Made by a program: the position numbers and the translations under genes. The notes under the pieces were generated by a model. It had not been told where the DNA came from. It was given only the letters and a program-made list of their open reading frames with translations, and did not search any database. Below are positions 49,352-61,199 of a stretch of DNA of 64,000 bases, in pieces. Where the stretch lies: the NCBI GenBank assembly GCA_036872755.1, contig JAVHNS010000002.1, positions 1,240,001 through 1,304,000 on the forward strand. The letters run 5' to 3'. The first letter of the stretch is position 1. Each line of letters starts with the position of its first letter. Source of the DNA: Orbilia blumenaviensis. Lineage: Eukaryota; Ascomycota; Orbiliomycetes; Orbiliales; Orbiliaceae.

Positions 49352-50527
49352 TTATGGTGTAAGTCTCTGAACCGCAATGGCGCCGATGATCCTCCTGACC
49401 GTCTCCTTGCTCCTTTCCAACCACTCTTCAGTCATAATAGTTGGTATGTGAATGAACACGGCCCTCGAACTTATTGGTGTTTCTGCGGTGGGATCTGTTA
49501 CTGGCCTTGGCTCAGGATACTCCGATTCATACTTAGCTTCATCATCGTAAAGTGACTCTGCCAGCGAATTGTAATAGATGAATTCGCAAAGGAACAACCC
49601 GGCGTCGTTAGACGGCTTTGGGACTTCAAAGTCATCCTGAAAGAGCGATATAAAATCAGCAAAAAGTACCACCGCAGAAAGGTCATATTCTGGAACTCAC
49701 TTACCGTACTATTCTCCTTCGCCTTTTCCAAATCCTTACAAATTGCCTCCACATCCAACCCCGACAAAATTTCTGTCACCTTCTTAGGAACCTTCCCCCT
49801 CGCTGCACCACCCGCCTCATTATTCTCAGGATATTTCCCGTCCACATCACCCCTCCCATTCGGATTATTATCTGGAGGTCCATAACACCCTTTCCTAGCT
49901 CTCTCTTCAATCCTATAATACCAATACGACATAACACCCAAATGAACGAATAAATCGACTCCGGGGAGGTCTTTATATAATGTTGGAATCAATTTTGTCA
50001 CTTTGTCATATGAAACTGGGACGGGTTCATAGTGCGGGATAATCGACACTTGAAGGTTTTGGGCTTTGACTGAGTCTGGGGCATGTTGAATGTACTTTTC
50101 TGGAAGGACGGAGGGGAGCGACGAGGCGACGAGGTAAGAAGCGTTTACTGAAACGTTCTCGAAGTTCTAGTAAAAATAATCAAAATTTTAGATTAGTACC
50201 GTCTCCGTATAAATATTTTGAATTAATTACTTGGGTATATATCCTGCCGTGGACGTGGTGGATTATTACACTCCAAAACCCATAAAAGTAACGTTATGTT
50301 AGGAGCGGTGTAGATAGCCGCCGATATCGCGATATCAAACATATATGTAAAATGGTACATTGCGAATAAAATACATGTTCACTTACTCCGAACCCGGTAA
50401 CATAAACCTTAAAAATCCTATGTGGATGATTATGATTCTTGAAACTCGTCGGCGAGTCTGGAGCCTTAGGTACAGACCCTCCCGGCGCCCCTCTGGCGGC
50501 ATCGGTAACAATATTCGGCGGCGGCAT
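49352..50527 (-). CDS. pyroglutamyl peptidase I (peptidase C15)
   Basis: Cytosolic cysteine peptidase that removes N-terminal pyroglutamate. 295 residues from exons 50527..50397-side end at 50387, 50166..49705 and 49636..49352, all phase 0. Residues 39-47 FKVYVTGFG open the C15 fold. NFENVSVNASYLVASSLP, VSIIPHYEPVPVSYDKV, DLFVHLGVM and ERARKGCY follow. The catalytic Cys218 is in SNDAGLFLCEFIYYNSLAE and His264 in VFIHIP, with the Glu probably in IEERARKG. Odd: the family motif GFGPF is cut by the first intron right after GFG and the next exon starts NFENVS, so the two residues PF are absent in this model. Either a tiny exon is hidden in the 220-base intron or the motif is altered. The first 38 residues are a Pro/Ala-rich extension. 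Confidence 0.86.
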
Positions 50528-51755
50528 TTCGATTTGGGATTCTATCGATTCGGTCGATAGTGGGGTATATTATAAAGTTGCGTTAGAGACAAAAGAGCGA
50601 GTTGCAAACCGTGGACATGAGCATGTGAACATTACTTCTTTCTTACGCTTTTTAGCGCACATTGTGCATTGCATTAAAAAACGATTTCTAGGCTAAATTC
50701 GAGACCTGCAGAAGTTTAGGTCCCGAGTCAACCCGAGCACATGCCCTTGGATTTTTGGAAGATGCTTATCGATTGTCGAATCTGGTAGGTGAACTGGTGG
50801 GTTTTCTTAGGAGGTAGCACAGGATTTTTTTTACTTTTTCTTTCTTTCTCTCCATTTGTTCTGTAAAAAGCGTTTGCGAACAGATATTATTTTGCCTTCG
50901 AGAAGATATTATCTGTCAACTTCATCGGTCATTGATTTCAAATGCAATAACAGATGTTAGAGCGACATGTAACATAAAATGCCATCAGTTTTGCGTGGGC
51001 TATCTTGAATTGCATCAAGGGCGTTTCCATCTGTATCCGCATGTGGCGTTGCTGTGTTGACGGTCTTAAAATACAACATCTACAACCCAAAATAAATCAA
51101 CGAAGGGATCGATCTGCGAGATCTGTGTTAATACAACCTATCTTAACCAGCCTATCTTGGGATATCTTAACCCAGATTGGATTAATATTATTTAAAACAA
51201 TTTGATATGGGCCCTGTAACTCCAATGACGAGAATACTAAATACGGCATCTCCTTCAAGTTCGGAAAACCAGAGATTCTGAGGCCCTCTGGTTTCATCTA
51301 GGATGTCAAAAACAGCCTTCAAACAAGGATGAAATGAATGCTGATATCAACGTGAGAAATGTGCACAGTATGGAGTATGGAGGCATAATTTTATAACTAA
51401 GATATTCGAGCTAAAGAATTATGGAGTAGCCTACGAAACACCGAGCCCATGCATACACATGCTATAAAAGCAAAGGTTAATAAGAGAAAACGCTGTGTTG
51501 ATGGAGTTCAGCTCCCGTCCACCCCGTAACCACAATGAGAAAGAGTGACAATGAAAATGAGAAAGACCAGTCAGACCTCAACGCCGGAGCACCGTTGGAT
51601 ATCCCTTGAGAAAGAACAGCAAAAAACAAAACAAAAAAAAGAACAACTACAGTAGACACATTGACTGGTCATGGCAGCAATTTTAGGCACGAAAGATCCA
51701 CCCGTTAGTATCGTAACATCTCGCCGAAGATGCACAAGTGATTACTTTTTGTGCT
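50528..51755. other. intergenic
   Basis: Promoter side of the pyroglutamyl peptidase gene (left) and 3' flank of the carrier gene (right). Frames are short and unsupported. Confidence 0.6.
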
Positions 51756-52950
51756 TCACTTGGTAAGGATACCAAGAGCATCAGCGAAGAGCAATGTCAT
51801 CATCGCATGTGGGGCGATCCTGACAAAGTATGTTCCAAATCCACGGTAGAATCTTAGAACACCTTCCTCGCGAACGACCTTGAGGGCGCAATCGAGCATG
51901 TTTTTGTATGGCAAGCGTCCGCTAGCGTCACGAGTCTGGCGCTGTAACCTAGTCTTGATAAAGTCGAATGGAAGACTGAATGCCGATGCAGCGAAGCCAG
52001 CAACACACGACGAGACGAAGAATTGAACCGGGGCGGCGAGGTCGGTCTTCTGCTGTAGTTGAGCCTTGGTTTCAGAGTAGAAGGCAAGTTGTCCAAAATT
52101 GAGGGCCATGGCACGGATGACGGTTGGAGTGGCACCGCCCCAGAGTGCAAGGACGCCTTCGCTTCGGGAAATACGCTTGAGGGCGTCAAATACGGATCTG
52201 TAGTTTTCACGCTTCTCGATAGGGCGAAGACCGTCGCTTTGCATTCGAATCAAACTGAGATCGGCCGGGTTTCTGTATTATAAAGTGTCAGACGTTTTTA
52301 TCTTGAACGGTGCGAGTTTGAAATTATATCATACCCAAGCAAGGCGCCGAGGCCACCTGCTGCAAGAGATGCACCAGCACGTTCACCAAATGTGACCTTT
52401 CGGTTTTGTTCCTTTGCCTTGACCTGGAAGCTCTCCATGAATGTGCCGAAGAATCCCATTCGGGCAGTAGTGTAGCTATATCCAATTAGCAAATCGTCCA
52501 CAACTAACCAGGACATAAATATGCAGCTGTGCATGACTTACACAACCTGTCGCAAAACGGCCGCTGAAAGTCCTGAGTAAAGATCGAGAACCTTGCCTTG
52601 CGAAACAATATCTCGGGCGACGGAAATAGGTGTGACCTTCGCGCTTCCGGCGAGAGATTTAGTTCCTTCACCAGCCAATTGGATTCTGACTTTGATCATA
52701 TCTATTGGATGGTATTAGCCTATTATCTATTGATATTTGTCTGTACATAGCTATATATTTCAGGCCAGACTTGGTATAGAGGAAGAGTATATTGCATACC
52801 AACTGGCTGGATCACGCATGATGCCATAACTCCAGCAAGCCCTCCATTTACGAAGGGTAAAACCTTGCGAATCGCAGGCTTATGTAAAAAGTCCGGTCGA
52901 GGAGATGAGATAAGATGGTCGGAACCCGAGTCTACGTGCATTGGTGCCAT
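51756..52950 (-). CDS. mitochondrial carrier, 2-oxoglutarate/malate (SLC25A11) type
   Basis: Six-helix transporter of the mitochondrial inner membrane exchanging dicarboxylates by family. 322 residues from exons 52950..52800, 52701..52542, 52475..52335, 52272..51756. Three repeats each carry a PxD/E-type signature, two of them completed by splicing: QPVDMIKVRIQ (residues about 48-58), NPADLSLIRMQ and LPFDFIKTRLQ. The lines GGLAGVMASCVIQPVDM, YSGLSAAVLRQVVYTTARMG and NPADLSLIRMQSDG align with human OGC, favouring oxoglutarate/malate over citrate or dicarboxylate-phosphate carriers. The short N-terminus (MAPMHVDSGSDHL) has no presequence, as usual. All junction phases are consistent and length is typical (about 310-325). 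Confidence 0.92.
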
Positions 52951-55832
52951 TGTAATCGGTTTTAAGGGTAATTAATCTATGAGGGAAACTGATAGTATGG
53001 TAATGTATGGAGGTAGGGCTAAGGTTGATAAGGCCTCGAAGCTTCGAAGAAGATGATTCGATGATGGAGAGGAGTAAGTAGCGATGGTAAAAGAGGTTTA
53101 TAAATAAAAGTCCCGTGGTATCGAAATCTAGTAACGGAGGGTGAAAGATAGAATCTGGGGGGAGTCTACGGCAATCTAGATCTATTTTGTCAGTATCTCT
53201 GCAGCAGTAACAAAGTGCTGGCTGTTGGGTGGCCAGGAGGAGGAACAAGTCAACACAACAATGAACACGCAAGTTGTACAGGCTTTCTCTTTTCAATCTC
53301 AAAAGCTCTATCGACAGCTAGATGCCTTTATAAAAAAACTTAGAACTGCTTGAGAAAAGCGGAGTAGCTTGCTCCCAGATCCTGCGGTATAGCCTGAATC
53401 CAATCAAGCAGGAGAGAAAAGAGGGTGTGGGAGCTGTTGGGTCTGGAATTTAAAGTACTTCACTGTGCTGCTGGTGGTGCTGCACGGAAACAGTACAGAC
53501 CGGCCGGGGGAAGCTGCATGTTGCAGCACAACTGCGTTTGCTCTGGGACGGGCTTCAAGGCGGTTGGAACGAATGGGCTTGGAATCTGGGAAAAATCACA
53601 AGCTTGCTTACCAGACACTGCACTGATAGTGCAATACACCCTGACAATAGTCCAGAACGGTAGTATGGTAAAAGGGAGCTAAACAAGCTTGCTTTTCTAG
53701 GAAAAAATAAAATAAAATAAGAAAAATAAATGAAAAAAAAAAAGAGTATCAAATTCTATGGTAATTGCGAATGCAATGATAGCTGTAGTACTAATAATGA
53801 ATTCAAGTTTCCTTCTCACCTTTCGAGGCGGGAACAACGCAAGTGATATATAAGTTTCGTCGCTTTCGGATACTGGAAATGCAGGTGGGTCCCTTCAGGT
53901 GAGAAGGATTCTTCTCCTACGAGAAGATTTCGGACTTTGCCTGGCAATTTTTCGAAACTATGCAATCAACTTGCCGGGAAATCGCGCAGGGACTCAACCG
54001 TTTCGGAAGAGGCTTGAGATATGATTGATGTTTAGGTAGGAGGCCGAAGCCGCGAGGGCTGCCACCTCTGTCTGGGATAATTACTGCTTACTTACTTCAA
54101 GTTACCTACTATTAGTAAGGTTGACGGTTGGGAATGATAAGCTGCGCTGGGAAGGCTTGTCCGGACCAGTCAGCGCTGCGGGCGGATGCAATGATATGAT
54201 ACTATGATGCGATATCAATATCACAGATATCTAGCGACCAGTAGTACGAGGAAATGCAGATAAAAGCGATAGAACCACAGAGAGAACAGTTGCAACGAGT
54301 AATTCGAAGCCCGCGAGGTACGAAATATTTAAATTTAAATAGTAGTAGGTTTCCCTTAAGATCTTCCAGCGTAATACAAAACCTCGGGAAAAGCGATACG
54401 ACTTAATAGTATAATAGAGTTACTCCCTTCCCAATTAATGACTCGAAGACAAGACAGCTCCCTTACGCCCATATAACCGAGGAAAGCTGAAGGAGGATAA
54501 CCTTTCCCGTGTCGAGATCGAGAAAAAAAGCCAAATTTCCCCTCTTTCTGTTGGACATTGGCAACCGGTTAGCCGTTTAGTGACCAAGTATTAATACATC
54601 CTCATTCCTTCTTGTGCCATTTAATCTTTTTCTGCATAACAGTTTGGAAATGTGCCGGCGACAGCCTACACAAGTTGCAAGTTACGTTATCACTTTGCAG
54701 ATCGAACAGGTGTGGTACCAAAAGTACCCAAAGCTCAAGGCGTCGTCCTACGCATCTGCTACCGCGAACCGTGTTTGGCTCAAGTACCTCCAATCCTTAT
54801 GCCGTATATACTAGGTATGTACATGTATGCACTAATCCATCCTAGGCCCGATAGCGAGTTACAAACTAGGCAGGGAGAACCCAGGCAAAAAAGAAGGCCT
54901 TTGCTTTAGGGATGCTAGTATGTCGACGTATCGAGCCAGTCCCAACCCTGGCAGCGTTCGCCTTTTACCCCGCTATTCACTAAGCCTTTTCCGTCACAGA
55001 TGGCCAAGAGTCGCATGTCATGTTACCTCATTGCCCATTCTTCGATTCGCTGTTTGTAATCCGCTCTGTCTCTGGCTGATAACAAATGTGCAGGTGGACA
55101 AACCTGCTTCTGCGCAGTAACACGGCGGTTTCTTCCTCCGTCAGCCAGCAGCCAGCAGAATTTCGTAATGCATCTTAGATGGTGGTTGTACATACTTTTC
55201 GATAGACGAGTGTGTTTCTTGGGACCATCACGCCTCAGGATTCTAAATTTCGTCGGCCGCTGACCGACACCCCTTCAACGCATTGACGCTGCTCTGCGGG
55301 CTTTCACCAATCAGACTCCTGTGAAAAAAAATCAAAGTGGCTCCGCGTGGCTGTCATGTCGTTTCCCGACCACACGTTTAATTTTCCGATCCCATGGGTC
55401 CCGGATCCTGCACCGAATCTCTTATCCTGCACCGAAGCGGTGCACGGAACAACTCCTTGGGGAGGCCTCGGAAAAGCGAACGCATGGGCCTGTGCACCAA
55501 TCAATCTGCCACCTGGCATGGGCCTGCCGAAAAAAACGGCGCTCGGCATCCCGAGCGATTTTTGGCAGGCTTCGGGTATCCGCTGGTAATTTCGGTATCT
55601 ACGACCTGTGAATCCTACCGGTAATCTATGGGTGTACGGGCCCTTCTCTCGGCGGAAGGAATGTCCGCCCTTGGCTATCTAGCGGACATACAATATTCCG
55701 ATACGTTATTATGTATTACACGGGTTTCTGCCAGCAGGGGATTGGTATGCCTGGTACATGATGCATACTAACAATAAGAAACAAAAAAAAAAAGAATACT
55801 ATGCCATTCGTCCTCAAACCTCGGGCAGGATA
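52951..55832. other. gene-poor interval between two minus-strand genes
   Basis: The carrier promoter lies at the left (about 52951-53350). At 55.3-55.6 kb a small G+C-richer patch is open in several frames on both strands (about 80-96 codons), without a recognisable product. No supported gene. Confidence 0.55.
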
Positions 55833-58800
55833 TCAAGTGTAGATACTCTCGGTGATCTGTTTTATTCGGTCAGTACTCTGTATACTATCACGCCACAAGA
55901 GATAAAAGTCATGCCAATGTAAGGAATCTTACCCCGTTGAAATCTAAGCCTCTCTCTGCCATTTCCTCGTCAATCAAAAATTCTGTAGGGAATCTCACAA
56001 GGTGTCCCTTTACACCGTCCAGCTTTTTCTTCACTTCTTCCAGTGGCATCTCCGGGTTAAATAGATGTCCGGCCTTAATCTCCTTCTTTGGGAGAAATTC
56101 GTCGTAATCATTGAATGTTCTGACGGCGTTATCTGGAATACAATGGAATAATTCCCTGAATATCTCCGTATTACCATGAGCCTGTCTGTTCCAAATCTCC
56201 CATAGCTCATCACTCAAAGGATCCTCAACGATCTTCGATTTTTCGTCTTCCTGGAAATCGTAGTCTCCTTCGCCAGGAAGTGTTACGTTAGAGTCGTCCT
56301 CGCCATCAAGTTCCTGAGGCGGTAGAAGACCAAGATGCTCGCGCCAGAGCTGGCGCCGTAGGTGAGCTGCGAAGAATGAAGCTTTGAAGTCCTCGCCGCC
56401 CATTTTAGTATCAATAGTGTTCTGGTCCTCGATCACAATGCTTAATTCACTATCATGATATCCGAGTTGCGACTTAGCGAAGTATGGTCAGTGTGCGCCC
56501 TCTAGGTGTCTGATGCTTGTAGTCACTTACACGATCATTCAGATTTGAACTACCAATGATGGCAATCTTATCGTCTGCGATCAAAACCTATTTCTCGACT
56601 TAGCCTCACCCTATAGCCCCTCGTAAAATGCAACAAACCTTCGCATGGATATAACACTGTTCAGTAATAATATTCTCCTTCTCAAGTTCTTCGTCTCCCT
56701 GGAACCCTTCTTGGGATGGTTTCTCATTAGTTTCTAACGCATCTTGCGCTATCGAATCCTTGGTTTTTTTGTCATGCGGTTTGTCCTCCTGGTTCTCTTC
56801 TTCAAATGTTTCCCGATCCTTTTGCATATGGTACTGCACGCTTTCGTCTTTATCGTACCCATGGCCGCCAGTGACACCTCCCTCGCTCATCTAGATTTTT
56901 ATTAGTTACGTTTCTACTAGATCCCAAAGAATGACCTGTTCATACCACTTCATGCGCCTGCGCATGCTGCACGTCTTCATACTTAACACCCGTTCTTTCC
57001 TCCTTTTCCGTAATTCTCTCAGTCCGGTTCAATCGGTCGTACGATCTCAAGCTGAAAAAGGATATGTATTGAACCGGGTCAATACCCTTTGACTTGAGTA
57101 GGCCACAGATAGAATGTTCGCCCCGGAACATTGATTTGTACTGGTAGTCCATTATAGCCCTAGTACCATTCGCCCCTTTGTCTCGTAGATCGCCAGCGAA
57201 TCCTGGGACGAGGGGGATTAGGACTATGACCTTGAATTTACGGTTTTCAGAATGGGCTGTTGTGATTGCGTCGACGATTGCAGCACCAATTGTGTTTATA
57301 ATCGGCTTTTGCTGATCACCCGTTGCAGTAACTAGATTATTGTTGTTAGTGTATTGGACATTCTATAACCCTAAGACTTTAACGTACTGAAGAACCTGTG
57401 ATAAGTTAGCAGTGGAGCATGATTTCGTAATGGGTAGAATAAAAAACTTACTGATTCTCAATGTAGACATAGTGTTTAGCATTTCGAATGACCTCTCGGT
57501 AAGCATTCTGAATGCTATGTTCAGTCAAGATGCCGTGACTCCAGTCAGCAGAACTTCGAACGAGTTGTGTGTTCACGTTTCCTAACTTCCCCATATTCTC
57601 TTTATTTATAGGGTGTAGAGGATGTTTGATATGGTCCCCAACAGGGAACCGCGGATGCTGGACCCCTAAGATGTCGTCTTCAACCCAATCGAGTTGGAGC
57701 CAGTCGTATCTGCCATCACGCTTGTACTTGTCTATAAGAGTTTTAGTATAGTGAATACAAATACCGATTTTTTTGGGGGAGTTTTATCTAGTACCTCGTT
57801 TTGCATGGTTCCAAGTCTAGGGTCTCGGGTTAGCCGCTGTGCACGGTATTTTTGAGTGACCTTGGAGCTTACCTCAACGAAGTGCTGAGCGATATCCAAA
57901 ACCGATTGTCCTCGGATCGCTAGCGCAACGTCATGCCATGGCATGCGCCCATACTCAGTTTTTGAAAGTTGATTTTGCTTCCAGTCCTGGACATTTTGGA
58001 AATCCATACTATAACAATCGTGCATTAGCCAAACGTAGTATATACGTAGGTATACACCAATTCTAATTTTGGAATACCAACATTCGACTCTAAAAGTTTG
58101 ATTCTATCAGTATTGCTTTCATATTTCAAGCCCACAGAAACTGAACTTACATTATTGTAGTCTTGGCCTGCCCAAATCTCATCTCTGACAGTCGCGGGAT
58201 GCACATCTGCTAATGGGTGCTGCTTCAAATCCCATCTTCCAAAACATATGTCCAGGCCACCAATAAATGCCAGTTCATGGTCAATGACACAATACTTTTC
58301 ATGGTGAGCCCAGTAGAATGTCATATCGCCTCCTCTATCAAATACATTGTGGTCTGGGTGGCGCATTACTCTAATATTACCATGTCCTGGAGACCCCTTG
58401 GGGCATAGCGCATGAAGAGCCTGTTTTGTGTGTTGACTATTGCATGTTAGGGCAGCTTCCACTTCTTTGTAGACTATGATGTAAATTTTGACGCCGGCTT
58501 CAGCACGGCGTTTGAGAATTGTGTCAAAACGATCTTCCTCGCTATAGGCAGGTGGGCGGCGTAGGAACTTTCAATAGAAGTTAATATATTATATTTCTAA
58601 AATACCAAGTCCGAAAGCAACCTACAAGTTCTGGTGAAATCCACCAATCCGCGATATAGATGACCTCTTTTGCGTTCTCAAGGGCGGTAGATAGAGCCTA
58701 AGCACTCAAGTGTATTAGTTTTCGCCCCCAAGATAATTGTTCAAATAATTAGCCAATATTCCATGAACTGCATGCATACCCAGAAATAATCCCTCCCGTC

Positions 58801-59085
58801 GATATAAAACTTCGCTAAGCTTCCCTCCCTTATGGGAGCAAAACTCTCAAAACGATGTGATTCTGCAATCTCAGATCTTTTGCGGTCTACCTCTTGTTCG
58901 TGTTTCTCGTCATGGCGATGGTTTGGATTTATTATATTTCCAAATTTCCCAATAGAGTGTTTGAGATGGATGATTTCCACCTTAGCATGGTGAAGCTTCT
59001 GGTGGATCTTTTCAAGATGGGGATGATCTCCTGTGAATCCTGTGGGATGACTAGGTTGTCTTTCGGATTGCACTTGTTCCGTCAT
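55833..59085 (-). CDS. phospholipase D, two HKD motifs, no PX/PH
   Basis: Hydrolyses phosphatidylcholine to phosphatidic acid. 835 residues from 13 exons: 59085..58780, 58697..58626, 58567..58151, 58089..58082, 58008..57873, 57816..57795, 57731..57452, 57395..57388, 57331..56946, 56890..56639, 56587..56531, 56472..55933, 55856..55833. HKD1 is HHEKYCVID (215-222) followed by [34 protein letters not shown] and ENQFFITATGDQ are each built by tiny exons (8, 22 and 8 bases). HKD2 is YIHAKVLIADD (627-634) followed by [18 protein letters not shown]. The end is ESIYT-stop. An acidic insert (about 556-615) precedes HKD2. It lacks the N-terminal PX and PH domains of Spo14/PLD1 and starts with a short His/Lys-rich region, like other short fungal PLDs. 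Two donors are gttggt or gtactag, all phases agree. Confidence 0.93.
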
Positions 59086-61199
59086 GATGAGATTGGTCTT
59101 TTTCTGTTATGATGAAGGCTGATGAAGTTGGGATGGGGATATCTGTAGGCCGTTTCACAAGCTCGGGACGTAAAAATGTCTTATGATATCATAATAGCTC
59201 CCAAATTCGAGGCGTAAAAAAATGGTGTTGCGGACGTTGGCTACACGACTATACCTAAGCAGTTATAGACTAGCCAAAACAAAATTAAAAAGTCGGATGG
59301 TGAAAAACGGTCTTAGACTAAGAGCATTCAGTAAAGTAAGTAAGTATCTACGGATCATCATCATCTTCTTCTTCTAAGGGTCTATCCGTTGTTTAAATAG
59401 TTTCTTCTGATGTCTATTGCGGAGAGAAGACTAGGGACGATTCTTGGAATGAACATCTCCCCGCTAGCTTCGAAATGCTTCCTACAACTCAACGACACCC
59501 TCGGATCTTGCATGAAGTAATTCCCCCAAATGGCATTCGGCAAGATATCCGGACGCTCCAGCGATTGACAAAGAAACCAAGCCAATGAAAAGCATTTAAG
59601 CAGTTGCTCAATACGGAACAAGTTGGTGTTTGCATCATGGGGACTCTGGGGCCGGGATTGGATGTCCAGGTGGTGTGGTTGGACCAGAACCACTTCGCTT
59701 GAGGTTGGACGGGAATGATGTCATAGCAGCAACTCTCAATCACAGCTTGGAAGCCATCGAACTTTCGGCTCGACTTGACTCTAGGCTGAATGGGTTCATG
59801 GATCCTTTCTACGGATAAGACCTATTCTATTTCCACTGCTATCGATTGGGGCACGCTCTATTAACTACTGATCGGGTGGTCCGATGACTTCTTCCCAGGC
59901 CGCCAGTGTGGGTACCGGGTCGTAATAGTGCATCCGCGGATGTTGCGGACGTGACGAGTATCTGGAACATGGTGAATACGAGCACGCAGGCGCCTCGAGG
60001 TTCCGTGCCTCACGAAAGAGGATACTACGCCGCTCAAAACAAAGTGATATAATCAACAATGTGGCATGGACGCCGGTTCCATAGCTTCCGGCATTATTTA
60101 TTTCTCTTTATTGTTAATCTCGAGGTTTGCAACGTTTGAAGGCCAGTCGTTGTTGCACGAGCAGGGTGTTTGAAATTGGACGCAGCTGTGAATTGAATTC
60201 AGCTCAGGTCGTCGGCACTGCACCCAACAACACCACATTCGATATAAGCAAGCACGCCCAAGCTCGAGGCCACGGGATATCCCTTATCGAGATATACCTT
60301 ATACTCGATGCCTCGGTGCGATCTTCAGCAGAAACTGTCAGCCAGTAAGAAACTCCCTAATTCAATGGATATCTTATATAGCCTGTGATATCAGAGCCCT
60401 TGACAATCTGATACTGCACCTGCAGAGCCGGAAGCACAGCCGGGCGCCCACAGAGGAGGTCCCAAGCTCTGACCTCGCATCGTCACGCCCGCCTGGAATG
60501 TAGCTATGTAGCCAGCATTGCGAATATCCTTGCGAGGCCAACCAATCCACTGTTGTGATTTTCTCTTACCCGCCAAATATGGCCGCAATCTCACCAATAC
60601 AGCCTGCACATCCGACATCAGCAACGACCGTTCTCGCCCAGAATCTGTGCCCTTTTTGTTCAAAGATGCTAGCGCTGACTGACAATGATGGCTTGCCTTG
60701 GCGGGCCCTCTTTTTTGCGTAACCCCACCTTCCTGCACTAGCCGAAAGGAACCTTTGTGCTCTGCAGCTCTGGAAGCTCCAGCCAACTCCACTGGGAGAG
60801 CTATCTGCAAGCCCATGGAGGTCAACTTTATCAGAGCAGGCACCTGAGACGCGCCATTGGCCGTCGACGAATCAGAGCGCTTGCAATAATGAACGGGATT
60901 CCCGAAGGACATGACCTCAACGTGGGCCGATCCTACGAGGGGCAGCCCTCTTCCAGAGTCGGGCCAAATGTAGGGCTGAGTCTTGACAAGGAAGTTGTAT
61001 TGCGTGTGGTTTCCTCATATACTCCGCGGCTGGCTATATAAACTGATGAATATCCTCGAGGGTTACGGGATCTATCTATTTATCTCATCCCTTCATACTC
61101 TCGTCAATCAATCTTTTGAATACTCTACATAGTATCTATACTTTACTGTATACAAGACTATACAAAACCTTCTATCGATACCAATAACCGAAGCGCGCC
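59086..61199. other. divergent intergenic region, PLD / psi-oxygenase
   Basis: 2.1 kb between divergent starts. Overlapping short frames at 59.4-60.1 kb (both strands) and a 173-codon minus frame at 60391-60912 lack family resemblance. The right end carries a TATA-like element. Confidence 0.55.
61035..61042 (+). promoter_or_regulatory. TATA-like element (TATATAAA)
   Basis: Located 158 bases upstream of the psi-oxygenase ATG in a locally G+C-richer context (CGGCTGGC before it), so it stands out from background A+T. The role is inferred from position only. Confidence 0.4.

Noticed and set aside
55304..55611. 80-96 codon frames open on both strands
   Set aside because: A small G+C-richer patch keeps several frames open at once; no motif or splice signal singles one out.
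59382..60059. Frames resembling exons of a small minus-strand gene (or plus frame with LNHSLEAIELSARLD)
   Set aside because: No consistent splice chain and no recognisable domain; an amidase-like impression from one frame was not supported by further motifs.
60391..60912. 173-codon minus-strand frame
   Set aside because: Composition is unremarkable, no homology recalled, and it lies in the oxygenase promoter region.
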